Source: Halobacteriales archaeon QS_1_68_20 (GTDB lineage: Archaea; Halobacteriota; Halobacteria; Halobacteriales; PXRE01). Taken from it: a stretch of DNA of 64,000 nt. The DNA is taken from contig PXRE01000009.1 in NCBI GenBank assembly GCA_003021085.1, positions 1-64,000 on the forward strand, in the 5' to 3' direction. Position 1 is the first letter of the stretch, and each line of letters starts with the position of its first letter. Of this stretch, positions 42,051 through 50,921 are shown one piece after another. Both the position numbers and the translations under genes were made by a program. The notes beneath the pieces were generated by a model, which did not search any database, had not been told where the DNA came from, and saw nothing but the letters and a program-made list of their open reading frames with translations.

Positions 42051-44273
42051 ATGGCTGACCAGGAACTCGCCAGGGATCTCGGGTTCCTGGAAGCGTACAC
42101 CCTCGGTCTGGGGACGATGATCGGGGCGGGCATCTTCATTCTGCCTGGCATCGCCGCCGAGATCGCGGGCCCGGCCAGCAGCATCTCCTTCGCCATCGGC
42201 GGCACCGTCGCGTTGCTCGCGGCGTTCTCGCTGTCGGAACTGGCGACCGGGATGCCCAAGGCCGGTGGCAGTTACTACTACGTGAACCACGCGCTGGGGA
42301 GTTTCTTCGGGAGCATCGTCGGCTGGGGGATGTGGGGCGGCCTGATGTTCGCGACCGCCTTCTACATGCTCGGATTCGGGCGGTACCTGACGGGCCTGCA
42401 CCCCGACGCTCCCATCGTCGCCGCCGCCGTCGCCGCGGCCGTGTTGCTGGTCCTGATCAACTACCGCGGCGTCAAGGAGACCGGGTCGCTCCAGAACGTC
42501 ATCGTCCTGACGCTGGTCGGCCTGATCCTCGTGTTCATCGCGTTCGGTATAGGTGCCATCGATACGGAGCTGTTGACTCCGTTCTTCCCGGAGGGCGGGT
42601 GGATCACAGTCGCCGGGACCGCCGGGACCGTGTTCGTCACGTTCATCGGGTTCGAGGTGATCGCCACCAGCGCCGAGGAGATCAAGGACCCGGGACGGAA
42701 CCTGCCGCTGTCGATGATCGCTGCGGTCGTGACGCCGACCCTCTTCTACGTCCTCGTGATGCTCGTCAGCACGGGCGTGCTCCCGGCCGAGGCGCTGGCG
42801 CCCGACCAGACGCTGGTCCCCATCTCGCTGGTGGCCGAGCAGTACCTCGGCGAGATCGGTGCGACCGCCATGGTCGTCGGGGCCATCCTGGCGACGGTCT
42901 CCTCGGCGAACGCGTCGATCCTGTCGGCGGCCCGGGTCAACTTCGCCATGGGCCGGGACAAGATCCTGACCGAGTGGCTCAACGACATCCACGGCCGGTT
43001 CCAGACGCCATACCGCGCGATCCTGGTGACCGGCGTCGTGATCGTCCTGCTGATCGTCAGTGGCCTGCCAATCTCGACGCTGGCGGACGTGGCGAGTTTC
43101 ATGTACCTCCTCACGTACACACTCGTCCACGTCGCCGTGATCGTCATGCGCCGGGCCGACCCCACGGAGTACGAACCCGACTTCCGCATCCCGTCGATCC
43201 TGTACCCGGTGGTCCCGATCGTCGGCGGTCTCGCCTGCATCGGCGTCATGTACCAGATGCGCCCGGTCGTCCAGCTCATCGGCGGTGGGATCATCCTCGT
43301 CGGAGTCGTCTGGTACGCCTTCTACGCGAAAGAGCGCGCCATCTCGACGAGCCTCGTCGGCGAGGCCATCGCCCCCGACGAGGCGGCCGACGGCGGCGAC
43401 GTCTACCGCGTCGTCGTTCCGGTCGCCAACCCCGACACCGAGCGGACGCTACTGCGGTACGCGGCCGCCAGCGCCGCCGACCGCCCCGAAGAGACCGAAC
43501 TGATCGCCGTCAACGTGGTCGAGGTTCCGCCGCAGACCTCGCCCGCCCAGGTCGAGGAGGACCGCGTAGCGCGCCAGAGCGAACTGCTCGCCCGGGCCCG
43601 CGAGGTGGCCGCGGACCTGGACGTCGGCCTGCGGACGCGCGCGGTCGTCGGCCACGACGCCGGCGACAACCTCCTGTCGGTCATCGAGGACGAGGACGCC
43701 GACCACGTCCTGCTCGGGTGGGCCGGCCCGCGCAAGCGGAGCGACGTCCTGTTCGGGTCGACCATCGACCCCGTGTTGGAGCGTGCGCCCTGCGACGTGA
43801 CCCTCGTCAAGGATCCCGACGAGGACCTGGGCTCCATCGTCACGCTGGCCGGCAAGGGGCCGAACGCCCCCGTCTCTGCCCGCCGGGCGGCCGAACTCGC
43901 CCGGGCGTTCGACGCCTCCTTGACGCTGTTGAACGTCCAGCCGACGGCCGAGGACGTCGACGTGGACCCCGAGACGGTCGGCCGCGAGACGGTCGAGGAC
44001 ATCGTCGAGGCCGCCGACCTCGACGACGAGGAGTACGAACCGCGAGTGCTCGTCAGCGACGACGTCCAGGAGACGCTGATCGGCACCACGACCGAGTACG
44101 ACACCGTCTGCGTCGGCGCGACCGGCCGGAGCACCGTCGCGCAGGCGCTGTACGGGTCGATCCCGCGCCGCATCGTGGAGTCCGCCGACGGGACCGTCGT
44201 GATGGCCCGCGGCGAAGTCCGGACGCCGCGGACGCTCCGTGAAGCCATCGTCCAGCGCCTGAGTCGCAGGTGA
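42051..44273 (+). CDS. APC-family amino-acid permease with two C-terminal Usp domains
   Basis: 740 residues. N-terminal half is an APC permease of twelve helices: LGTMIGAGIFILPG near residue 20, FIGFEVIATSAEEIKDPGRN near residue 200. The C-terminal half holds two universal-stress domains (DVYRVVVPVANPDTERTLLR near 445; SIVTLAGKGPNAPVSARRAA near 595). A fused transporter-Usp suggests transport controlled by nucleotide binding or stress. ATG 42051 is preceded by promoter-like AT stretches 70-110 bases upstream. Confidence 0.92.
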   Translation: MADQELARDLGFLEAYTLGLGTMIGAGIFILPGIAAEIAGPASSISFAIGGTVALLAAFSLSELATGMPKAGGSYYYVNHALGSFFGSIVGWGMWGGLMFATAFYMLGFGRYLTGLHPDAPIVAAAVAAAVLLVLINYRGVKETGSLQNVIVLTLVGLILVFIAFGIGAIDTELLTPFFPEGGWITVAGTAGTVFVTFIGFEVIATSAEEIKDPGRNLPLSMIAAVVTPTLFYVLVMLVSTGVLPAEALAPDQTLVPISLVAEQYLGEIGATAMVVGAILATVSSANASILSAARVNFAMGRDKILTEWLNDIHGRFQTPYRAILVTGVVIVLLIVSGLPISTLADVASFMYLLTYTLVHVAVIVMRRADPTEYEPDFRIPSILYPVVPIVGGLACIGVMYQMRPVVQLIGGGIILVGVVWYAFYAKERAISTSLVGEAIAPDEAADGGDVYRVVVPVANPDTERTLLRYAAASAADRPEETELIAVNVVEVPPQTSPAQVEEDRVARQSELLARAREVAADLDVGLRTRAVVGHDAGDNLLSVIEDEDADHVLLGWAGPRKRSDVLFGSTIDPVLERAPCDVTLVKDPDEDLGSIVTLAGKGPNAPVSARRAAELARAFDASLTLLNVQPTAEDVDVDPETVGRETVEDIVEAADLDDEEYEPRVLVSDDVQETLIGTTTEYDTVCVGATGRSTVAQALYGSIPRRIVESADGTVVMARGEVRTPRTLREAIVQRLSRR

Positions 44274-44361
44274 TCGGGCCGACCGGGGCGGGTCCTCGGT
44301 TCGGCACCGTCGTCGGTGCCCCGTCCAAACGGTTTAATAGCTTACTTCCTACACGTCGACC

Positions 44362-44790
44362 ATGACGCCGGTCGTGGCCGACACCGTGGTCGTCCCGCTC
44401 GCCAGCGAGTCCGACGCCCGCGAGACGTGCGCCGTGCTCCGGGAGGAACTGGACCCGGGAACGAGGGTCGTGGTCGTCCACGTAATCGAGAAGGGCGGCG
44501 GCGGACTGGACAAGGCCTCCGTCGCCCAGCGCGAGGAGACCGCGGAGGACGTCTTCGCGGTCGCGCGCGGCGAACTGGAGGGATTCGACGTCGAGACGCG
44601 CATCCTCTACGACACCGACGTCGCCGAGACGATCACCAGCGGTGCAGACGACGTCGGCGCGGACCTGATCGTCTTCTCGCCCCGGCAGGCCTCGCGGCTC
44701 TCCCGGTTGCTGTCCGGTGACGTCGCGCTGGACCTGATCACCGGGACCGACCGGCCGGTGCTCGTGTTGCCGAGCGGGGAGGGGAGTTGA
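44362..44790 (+). CDS. Universal stress protein family
   Basis: 142 residues, single Usp domain: VVADTVVVPLASESDARETC and a C-terminal LIVFSPRQASRLSRLLSGDV segment in place of the usual ATP-binding GxxGxxxxxxGS, so ATP binding is uncertain. TATA TTTAAT at 44333-44338 is 27 bases before the ATG, a leaderless start. The GNAT gene follows after 7 bases. Confidence 0.85.
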   Translation: MTPVVADTVVVPLASESDARETCAVLREELDPGTRVVVVHVIEKGGGGLDKASVAQREETAEDVFAVARGELEGFDVETRILYDTDVAETITSGADDVGADLIVFSPRQASRLSRLLSGDVALDLITGTDRPVLVLPSGEGS

Positions 44791-44797
44791 CCGACCG

Positions 44798-45385
44798 ATG
44801 GTCGAGATTCGCCCCGTCGACAAATCGGAACTCCTGGCCATCCGCCGACTCCACGAGGAGTCAGTCGGCGACCTGTCGTCGGCGGTTGCCCTGGAGTGGT
44901 ACCGCGAGAATCCCGACCTGTTCGTGGGCGCGTTCGACGGTCCGGAACTCGTGGGGTACTGCCTGGGACGCGGGAGGAGCGAGGACCTGGCCGAACTCCA
45001 CGGCATCGGCGTCCAGGACCCGTACACCCGCCAGGGGATCGGTACGGACCTGCTGGCCCGTTTCGAGGAGGCCGCGGCGGCCGGGTTCGACGGCGTCACC
45101 ATCAGATCGGTGGGCGGCTACGTCGACGAGTTCTACCTGGCCAACGGCTACGAACCCGCCAGCGTCCTCGTCCGACTGCCGGCAGAGGAGGTCCCCGAGG
45201 AGTACCCCAGAGAGTTCGACGTGGTCGAGGAGCAGGTGGTCGACGGGACGGCGAAACTGTACGTCGACGCCGACGGCCACGACCCCGCGTTCCTCGAATC
45301 GGTGCGGGAGGCCTTCGGCGACCCCGACGCCGTCTACGTCATGGAGAAGCGCAACCTCGACGACGGGTCGGGCGCGATCCGGTAG
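44798..45385 (+). CDS. GNAT-family acetyltransferase
   Basis: 195 residues. N-terminal VEIRPVDKSELLAIRRLHEE, the acetyl-CoA loop YTRQGIGTDLLARFEEAAAA near residue 75, and YLANGYEPASVLVRLP. The last 70 residues are an added domain of unknown role (DVVEEQVVDGTAKLYVDADG). Probably acetylates a small amine or protein N-terminus. Close to the Usp gene, perhaps co-transcribed. Confidence 0.88.
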   Translation: MVEIRPVDKSELLAIRRLHEESVGDLSSAVALEWYRENPDLFVGAFDGPELVGYCLGRGRSEDLAELHGIGVQDPYTRQGIGTDLLARFEEAAAAGFDGVTIRSVGGYVDEFYLANGYEPASVLVRLPAEEVPEEYPREFDVVEEQVVDGTAKLYVDADGHDPAFLESVREAFGDPDAVYVMEKRNLDDGSGAIR

Positions 45386-45400
45386 TCGGACCTCGATCTT

Positions 45401-45626
45401 CGGGTTCGTAGTCCTCGTGGATCCGGTCCATCCGCGCGGCCACGATCGACCACCTTTTTCGTCGTCGGGTGTCCTCGGGCGCTCTTCGAGCGCCCTGCGG
45501 GCACCGCTCCTCGAAAAAGCTGGACCAAAACGACCGCCCGCTCCCTCGCGTTCGCTCGGTCGCGTCCGCCGGACGATTACTCCTCGGGTTCGTAGTCCTC
45601 GTGGATCCGGTCCATCCGCGCGGCCA
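45401..45626. repeat. 42-base direct repeat flanking a dispersed repeat
   Basis: Copies 45401-45442 and 45585-45626 are identical (CGGGTTCGTAGTCCTCGTGG start). The right copy is the 3' end of the pterin dehydratase gene. The 142 bases between them hold a GC-rich, palindrome-filled segment (GGGCGCTCTTCGAGCGCCC). Thus the end of the gene is duplicated around an intergenic element. Confidence 0.8.
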
Positions 45627-45936
45627 TGACGAAGTCGGTCTTGTGCAGGCCGTCGATCTTGTGGGTCCACATCTCGACGCGGACCTCGCCCCACGAGAGG
45701 TGGAGGTCCGGGTGGTGCCACTCCTCCTCGGCGAGTTCGCCCACCTCGTAGGTGAACTCCAGGGCGTCCCGGAAGTCCTTGAACTCGTAGGTGCCATCCA
45801 GGTGGTGGTCGTCGACGACCTCCCAGACGTCGTCCCGGAGTTCGTCGAGGTACTGGTCGTACTCTCCGGCGGTGAGCGGTTCGTCCTCGCTCGTGCAGGC
45901 CTCACACTCCTGGTCGGCGAGCGCTGTTTCGGACAT
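45577..45936 (-). CDS. Pterin-4-alpha-carbinolamine dehydratase
   Basis: 119 residues. Active-site core [20 protein letters not shown] then [20 protein letters not shown] matches the DCoH/PhhB fold with its conserved HHP and H-K pair. In archaea it recycles pterins or takes part in molybdopterin-linked chemistry. N-terminal CxxC-like (CEACTSED) is not typical. Divergent from hisS. Confidence 0.9.
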   Translation of the reverse strand: MSETALADQECEACTSEDEPLTAGEYDQYLDELRDDVWEVVDDHHLDGTYEFKDFRDALEFTYEVGELAEEEWHHPDLHLSWGEVRVEMWTHKIDGLHKTDFVMAARMDRIHEDYEPEE

Positions 45937-46061
45937 ACGTGGCGGTACGGGTGCGGCCGAAAAGAAGGTTCGTTCGACGGCGTCGTCCGATTGGTATCGG
46001 CCTGTTCTCCGGTCGTCCCGGGAGCGAACCGTTCAAGGCCGCCCTTCCCGAACCCGGGCGT

Positions 46062-47366
46062 ATGTACGACCGCCTGAAGGGGTTCAGGGACTTCTACCCC
46101 GAGGAGATGGCCGGCCGCCGCCGCGCGATGGACGCCGTGGAGGCCAGCGCGGCCCGGTACGGCTTCCGCGAGATCGACACGCCCGCGCTCGAACGCGCGC
46201 AGATGTACGCCGACAAGAGCGGCGACGAGATCGTCGAGGAGATGTACAGTTTCGAGGACAAGGGCGGCAGACACGTGGCGATGACGCCCGAACTGACGCC
46301 GACGGTCGCCCGGATGGTCGTCGACAAGGGCCAGGAACTCAGCAAGCCGATCAAGTGGGTGTCGACGCGGCCGTTCTGGCGCTACGAGCAGGTCCAGCAG
46401 GGCCGGTTCCGTGAGTTCTACCAGACGAACGTCGACGTATTCGGGTCGTCGGCGCCGGAGGCCGACGCGGAGGTGCTGGCGGTCGTCGCGAACGCGTTCG
46501 TCGACCTCGGCCTCACCAGCGAGGACTTCGAGTTCCGGGTCAACCACCGCGACGTGCTCGGCGGCCTGCTGGCGACGTTCGGCGACGACGTCGACACCGA
46601 GGCGGGCATCCGCGCCGTCGACAAGAGCGCGAAGGTCGAACCCGAGGAGTACTACGACCTGCTGGTCGACGCCGGCCTGACCCGCGACCAGGCGAGCCAA
46701 CTCGACGACCTGCTGAAGGGCGGGGACCTGGACGAGATCGCGGCGTTCGCGGGCACCGACCGCGTGCGCGAGGGCGTCGAGAACCTCCGGGCGATCCTGG
46801 CGGTGACCGAGGACTTCGGCGTCCGGGAGTACTGCACCCTCTCGCTGGAGACCGCCCGGGGCCTGGACTACTACACCGGCGCGGTCTTCGAGTGCTTCGA
46901 CTCCGCGGGGGAGGTCTCCCGCTCCATCTTCGGCGGCGGCCGCTACGACGACCTGATCGAGAGCTTCGGCGGCCAGCCGACCCCCGCGGTCGGCATCGCG
47001 CCGGGGTACGCGACGTTGACGCTACTGCTCCAGCGCGCCGGCGTCTGGCCGGAGGGCGAGGAGGCCATCTCGACGGACTACTACGTCCTGCAGGCCGGCG
47101 ACGTCCGCGAGGAGGCCGCCCGGGTCGCCCGTGCGTTGCGGGAACGCGACCACGTCGTCGCGAGCGACGTCGCCGGTCGGTCCTTCGGCGCCCAGATGGA
47201 CTACGCCGACTCCATCAACGCCGAGACGGTCGTCATCGTCGGCGAGCGCGACCTGGCCAACGACGAGGTGACGATCAAGGACATGGAGACCGGCGACCAG
47301 ACCCAGGTGCCGGTCGAGGACTTCCCGGGCGACCGCCAGCGGCCGACCTACGACGACTTCGCGTAG
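46062..47366 (+). CDS. hisS: Histidyl-tRNA synthetase
   Basis: 434 residues. Class II motifs: motif 2 region FWRYEQVQQGRFREFYQTNV, histidine A/B motifs ARGLDYYTGAVFE and GGGRYDDLI, and a C-terminal anticodon-binding domain (VIVGERDLANDEVTIKDMET). Charges tRNA-His. The ATG at 46062 is chosen as the last in-frame start before the conserved MYDRLKGFRDFYPEEM. Confidence 0.95.
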   Translation: MYDRLKGFRDFYPEEMAGRRRAMDAVEASAARYGFREIDTPALERAQMYADKSGDEIVEEMYSFEDKGGRHVAMTPELTPTVARMVVDKGQELSKPIKWVSTRPFWRYEQVQQGRFREFYQTNVDVFGSSAPEADAEVLAVVANAFVDLGLTSEDFEFRVNHRDVLGGLLATFGDDVDTEAGIRAVDKSAKVEPEEYYDLLVDAGLTRDQASQLDDLLKGGDLDEIAAFAGTDRVREGVENLRAILAVTEDFGVREYCTLSLETARGLDYYTGAVFECFDSAGEVSRSIFGGGRYDDLIESFGGQPTPAVGIAPGYATLTLLLQRAGVWPEGEEAISTDYYVLQAGDVREEAARVARALRERDHVVASDVAGRSFGAQMDYADSINAETVVIVGERDLANDEVTIKDMETGDQTQVPVEDFPGDRQRPTYDDFA

Positions 47367-47426
47367 CGCGGTGGGCCCCCGTCGGCTTCCGGGGCGTTTT
47401 TGTGTTCGTTCGACGACCTGTCGCCC

Positions 47427-47786
47427 ATGTTCGGTGACCTGGTGCAGAGCAAGGGCGAACTCCTGGCGCTGGTGGCGATCCTGACGGCGGGGGGAACGCC
47501 GGTCGCCGCGATACTCGGCCTAGGTATCCTGGTGCCGCTGGTACCGATCGTCGGCTTCGTGCTCCTGCTCCCGTTGATCGCCATCTTCGGCGACCGCCTG
47601 TTCGAGGACGACCCCGAATCGGCGGGCGATCCGCTGGAGGAACTTCGCCAGCGATACGCCCGTGGTGAACTCGACCACGACGAGTTCGAGCGACGGGTCG
47701 AACGGCTGATCGAGACCGAGAACGACCACCGGACGACGACCGAAATCGGGAGCCTCGAACTCAACAAGGTGGTCGAGACGGAGTAA
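47427..47786 (+). CDS. Membrane protein with SHOCT domain
   Basis: 119 residues. Two hydrophobic helices (residues about 10-30 and 35-55) and a C-terminal SHOCT motif LEELRQRYARGELDHDEFER. Such small proteins are common in haloarchaea; role unknown. A CGTTTTTG box 28 bases before ATG 47427 indicates a leaderless start. Confidence 0.85.
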   Translation: MFGDLVQSKGELLALVAILTAGGTPVAAILGLGILVPLVPIVGFVLLLPLIAIFGDRLFEDDPESAGDPLEELRQRYARGELDHDEFERRVERLIETENDHRTTTEIGSLELNKVVETE

Positions 47787-47841
47787 CCAGCACTGATCAG
47801 TTCCGCCATTCCTTATCAGGCTCCAGGTCCGAAACCTGGCC

Positions 47842-48654
47842 ATGCGCGCGTTCCGGGTCGCCTACGACGGCACGGCCTACCACGGCTTCCAGCGCCAGCC
47901 CGACGTGCCGACCGTCGAGGACGCGCTGTTCGACGCGCTCCGGGACCTGGGTGTCCTGGCGGCCGACGCGGACAAGCCCTCGGGTTTCGCCGCGGCGGGC
48001 CGGACCGACGCCGGCGTCTCCGCGCTGGCCCAGACGGTCGCGTTCGAGGCGCCCGACTGGCTGACGCCGCGGGCACTGAACGGCGAGCTTCCGGGGGACG
48101 TCCGGGCCTGGGCCAGCGCGGAGGCACCGCCGGAGTTCCACGCGACCCACCACGCCGCCAGTCGGACCTACGCCTACTACCTCCACGCGCCCGACGCCAG
48201 CGCAGAGCGAGCGCGCGAGGCGGCGACCAGGTTCGAGGGGACCCACGACGTGCACAACCTCACGCCGGACGACGAAGGGACCGTGCGGGCGGTGACGGAC
48301 GTCGCGGTGCGCAGGGACGGCCCCTTCCTGGTCGTCCGGATGCGGGCGCCCGGGTTCAGTCGCCAGCAGGTCCGCCGGACCGTCTCGGTGCTGGCCGGGG
48401 TTGCACGTGACGATGCTGGAACGGAGCGCGTCGACGCGGTGCTCTCGGACCGGGAGTTGACCGGCCCCGAGGGGATTCCGCCGGCGCCGGCCGAACCGCT
48501 GGTGCTGGTCGACGTCGCGTATCCCGACCTGTCGTTCGAGCGCGACGAGGAGGCGGCCGCCAGCGCCCGGGCGGTCTTCGAGCGCCGGCGGGTCGACCGG
48601 CAGACTGCCGCCCGGGTGGCCGGCGAACTCGCCGCCGGCGTCGATCGAGGCTGA
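47842..48654 (+). CDS. truA: tRNA pseudouridine synthase TruA
   Basis: 270 residues: FRVAYDGTAYHGFQRQP at the N-terminus, catalytic Asp in AAAGRTDAGVSALAQ near residue 55, and FLVVRMRAPGFSRQQVRRTV. Modifies uridines in the tRNA anticodon arm (38-40 positions in the family). Confidence 0.94.
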   Translation: MRAFRVAYDGTAYHGFQRQPDVPTVEDALFDALRDLGVLAADADKPSGFAAAGRTDAGVSALAQTVAFEAPDWLTPRALNGELPGDVRAWASAEAPPEFHATHHAASRTYAYYLHAPDASAERAREAATRFEGTHDVHNLTPDDEGTVRAVTDVAVRRDGPFLVVRMRAPGFSRQQVRRTVSVLAGVARDDAGTERVDAVLSDRELTGPEGIPPAPAEPLVLVDVAYPDLSFERDEEAAASARAVFERRRVDRQTAARVAGELAAGVDRG

Positions 48655-48655
48655 C

Positions 48656-49063
48656 CGGCGACGGCTGGACGCGATCCATTTCCGAACCGTCGGTGAGAAA
48701 GGGGCAGTTCGGCTCGATCCGGGCGAATCCCGGACCGTCACGGCCACCGTCCGACTCGACGAATCGGGCGATCACGTCGTCCGGGCTGACACGGGGTGGG
48801 CGAGGAGCGATCCCGTCGAGGTCGTCGTCGAACCGGATTCGACGCCGGTCTCGACGGAGTCGCCGGACGGTGGATCGGGGCCGAACGACGCATCGGGATC
48901 CGACGACGCGTCGGGTGACGACGCCACGCCGGGGGCGACCGCGACGGGGACCGCGGCCAGTGCGACAGACGAGGTCGATGAGACCCCGGCAGACGCACCC
49001 GGGTTCGGTCCCGTCGCCGTGGTGCTGGCGCTGACGGTACTCGGTGCGGCGAGTCGGCGGTGA
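48656..49063 (+). pseudogene. C-terminal remnant of a PGF-CTERM surface protein
   Basis: The frame has no start codon of its own and begins next to the truA stop. It codes part of a beta domain (VRLDPGESRTVTATVRLDES), a Ser/Thr/Asp-rich linker and DAPGFGPVAVVLALTVLGAA then SRR, a PGF-CTERM anchor. The 5' part of a secreted protein gene seems to be deleted, leaving a fossil. I cannot exclude that it is translated from an unrecognised start. Confidence 0.6.
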
Positions 49064-49103
49064 CGACGCCGGCCGTCGACCCACACGCGCCGTCGGGCCA
49101 GCG

Positions 49104-50774
49104 CTAGTCGTCGGCCGAGCGTAACCGCAGGACAACGACGCTTCCCCGCGGTTCGTTCGGATTGAACTCGAGGTCGCCACCTGCGGCGGTGACGACCCAG
49201 TTGATCACCCACAGGCCCAGGCCACTGCCGTGTTTCAGGGCGGTTTCCGTCCCCCGAAGGAGCGTCTCCTGCTCCATGTCGGGGATGCCGGGGCCGTTGT
49301 CCGCGACCGTCAGGCGGACCCAGGTCGTCCCGTCCTCGACCGTCGAGCGGGTCCTGACCGTCACCTGGGGGTCGGGAGCGTCGTTGTACTCGATCGCGTT
49401 CTCGACTGCGTTCCGGACGGCGGCGGTGAGGAGTTCGTCGTCCGGCGCGAGGACGCCATAGTCGCCGCCCGGGTCGTACCGGAACGCCGCGTCGGGCCAC
49501 CGTTCGCGGCAGTCCGCGAGGATCGACCGGATCGCTGCGTCGACGTCGACGACGATGCGGTCGCCGTCGCGTTCGACCAGCGTCGAGTCGATCCGGGACG
49601 CCTCCCTGCTGAGGTCCGCCAGGCCCCGGGCGACGGTTTCGATGTCCTCCAGCACGTCCTGGCCCTCCTCGTCGACGTGGTCCTCTAGCTGGTCGGCCCA
49701 CCCGATGATCTTGTTGACGTCGTTTCGGAGGTTGTGCCGCAGGATGCGGTTGGTGACCTCCATGCGCTGTTCGTACCCCTTGAGTTCGGTCACGTCCCTG
49801 AGGGCGACGACGTGGCCCACCAGTTCGTCGCGGCGGTCGGTGATCGGGGTGACCCGGTAGTCGTGGAATCGCCTCGACCCCCCGACGTCGGTGCTCTCGA
49901 CCCGGCCGTCGAGGCGTGTCACGTCGTCGACCGGGAGGTGGTCGATGGCGTCGGCCCCGACCGTGATGCCGTCGGAGAACGCCTCGCGAGCGGTGTCGTT
50001 GACGTGGACGACGCGGTCGGCGTCGTCGGTCACGAGGATGCCGGTGCCGAACTCCTCGATGGCCCGCTGGCGGGCCTCCGGGCGCAGTTCCAGCAGGTCG
50101 AACTCGAACAGCGCGAGGCCGAAGACGACGCCGGTCAGCGCGAACGTCGAGGAGGTCAGGTCGACGCCGCGAATCGGACTCAGGCCGAGCACGAACGCGA
50201 CGTTGGCCAGGGTCGGGACGCCGGCCCCGACGACGAGCAGGCCGGCCTGTCGGCGGTAGATGGTCGCTTCACGGACGAACACCCACGACAGCAGACTGAT
50301 TCCCAGCAGGATCAGGAGGTAGGCGTAGACGAGGTGGGCGAAGAACCCGGGACCGAACGTCATCCCGAGGACGGTCGTCGACTCGCCCTCGAGGTGTAGG
50401 GCGGTCCAGATGTATCCGTGCAACGAGTTCGTCCACGTCAACAGCGTCACGAGGATCGGTTCGACGAACAGGAGGCAGATCCGGCGCCGCGTCAGCGCGG
50501 TCCCGAACCCGGCGTACCGCACCGTCAGCACGAACCAGACGACCGGGACGAAGGCCCCGAGCGTGAACGTCACCTTCCCGAGGACGATGAGCACGTCCAG
50601 TTCCGCGGCTGCGAACTCCGCGGCGTCGGACAGCGCCCAGACCGCGATGAGGCCCATCAGCACGACGAACGGCTGGCCGAGCGGGTCGTCGCTGTGTTCC
50701 AGTGTACTCCAGACTACGACCAGCGAGACCAGCCCCGCGAGCAGAGGGACGGCAGCGTACCCCGGAGACACCAC
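49104..50774 (-). CDS. Membrane-bound histidine kinase with PAS domain
   Basis: 556 residues, GTG start. Seven N-terminal helices (about 1-230), a PAS domain (ILVTDDADRVVHVNDTAREA; RDVTELKGYEQRME), then HisKA with the phosphoacceptor in ILRHNLRNDVNKIIGWAD and an HATPase domain (AVRNAVENAIEYND; NGPGIP; GSGLGLWVINWV). The 7TM-PAS-kinase form is common in haloarchaea. No response regulator gene is adjacent. Confidence 0.9.
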   Translation of the reverse strand: MVSPGYAAVPLLAGLVSLVVVWSTLEHSDDPLGQPFVVLMGLIAVWALSDAAEFAAAELDVLIVLGKVTFTLGAFVPVVWFVLTVRYAGFGTALTRRRICLLFVEPILVTLLTWTNSLHGYIWTALHLEGESTTVLGMTFGPGFFAHLVYAYLLILLGISLLSWVFVREATIYRRQAGLLVVGAGVPTLANVAFVLGLSPIRGVDLTSSTFALTGVVFGLALFEFDLLELRPEARQRAIEEFGTGILVTDDADRVVHVNDTAREAFSDGITVGADAIDHLPVDDVTRLDGRVESTDVGGSRRFHDYRVTPITDRRDELVGHVVALRDVTELKGYEQRMEVTNRILRHNLRNDVNKIIGWADQLEDHVDEEGQDVLEDIETVARGLADLSREASRIDSTLVERDGDRIVVDVDAAIRSILADCRERWPDAAFRYDPGGDYGVLAPDDELLTAAVRNAVENAIEYNDAPDPQVTVRTRSTVEDGTTWVRLTVADNGPGIPDMEQETLLRGTETALKHGSGLGLWVINWVVTAAGGDLEFNPNEPRGSVVVLRLRSADD

Positions 50775-50921
50775 GGGGCGGCTTGACCCGGGTGGTGCAT
50801 AGTGGTGTCGGTTCGGTTGCTATTCGGTCGCGGGTGTGGGCACCGTCGTGCTCCTCGGCCGACCCCGGTACGTCCGACTGAGATGCCAACGTTTACCAGC
50901 GACGGATAGTGAAGGACGTGC

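Noticed and set aside
42332-44242. 636-codon alternative frame inside the APC-Usp gene
   Set aside because: Arg-rich shadow of a clearly conserved permease.
45386-45576. Separate small gene between the GNAT and pterin dehydratase genes
   Set aside because: Its only protein-like part is the duplicated 42-base end of the dehydratase gene; the rest is repeat sequence.
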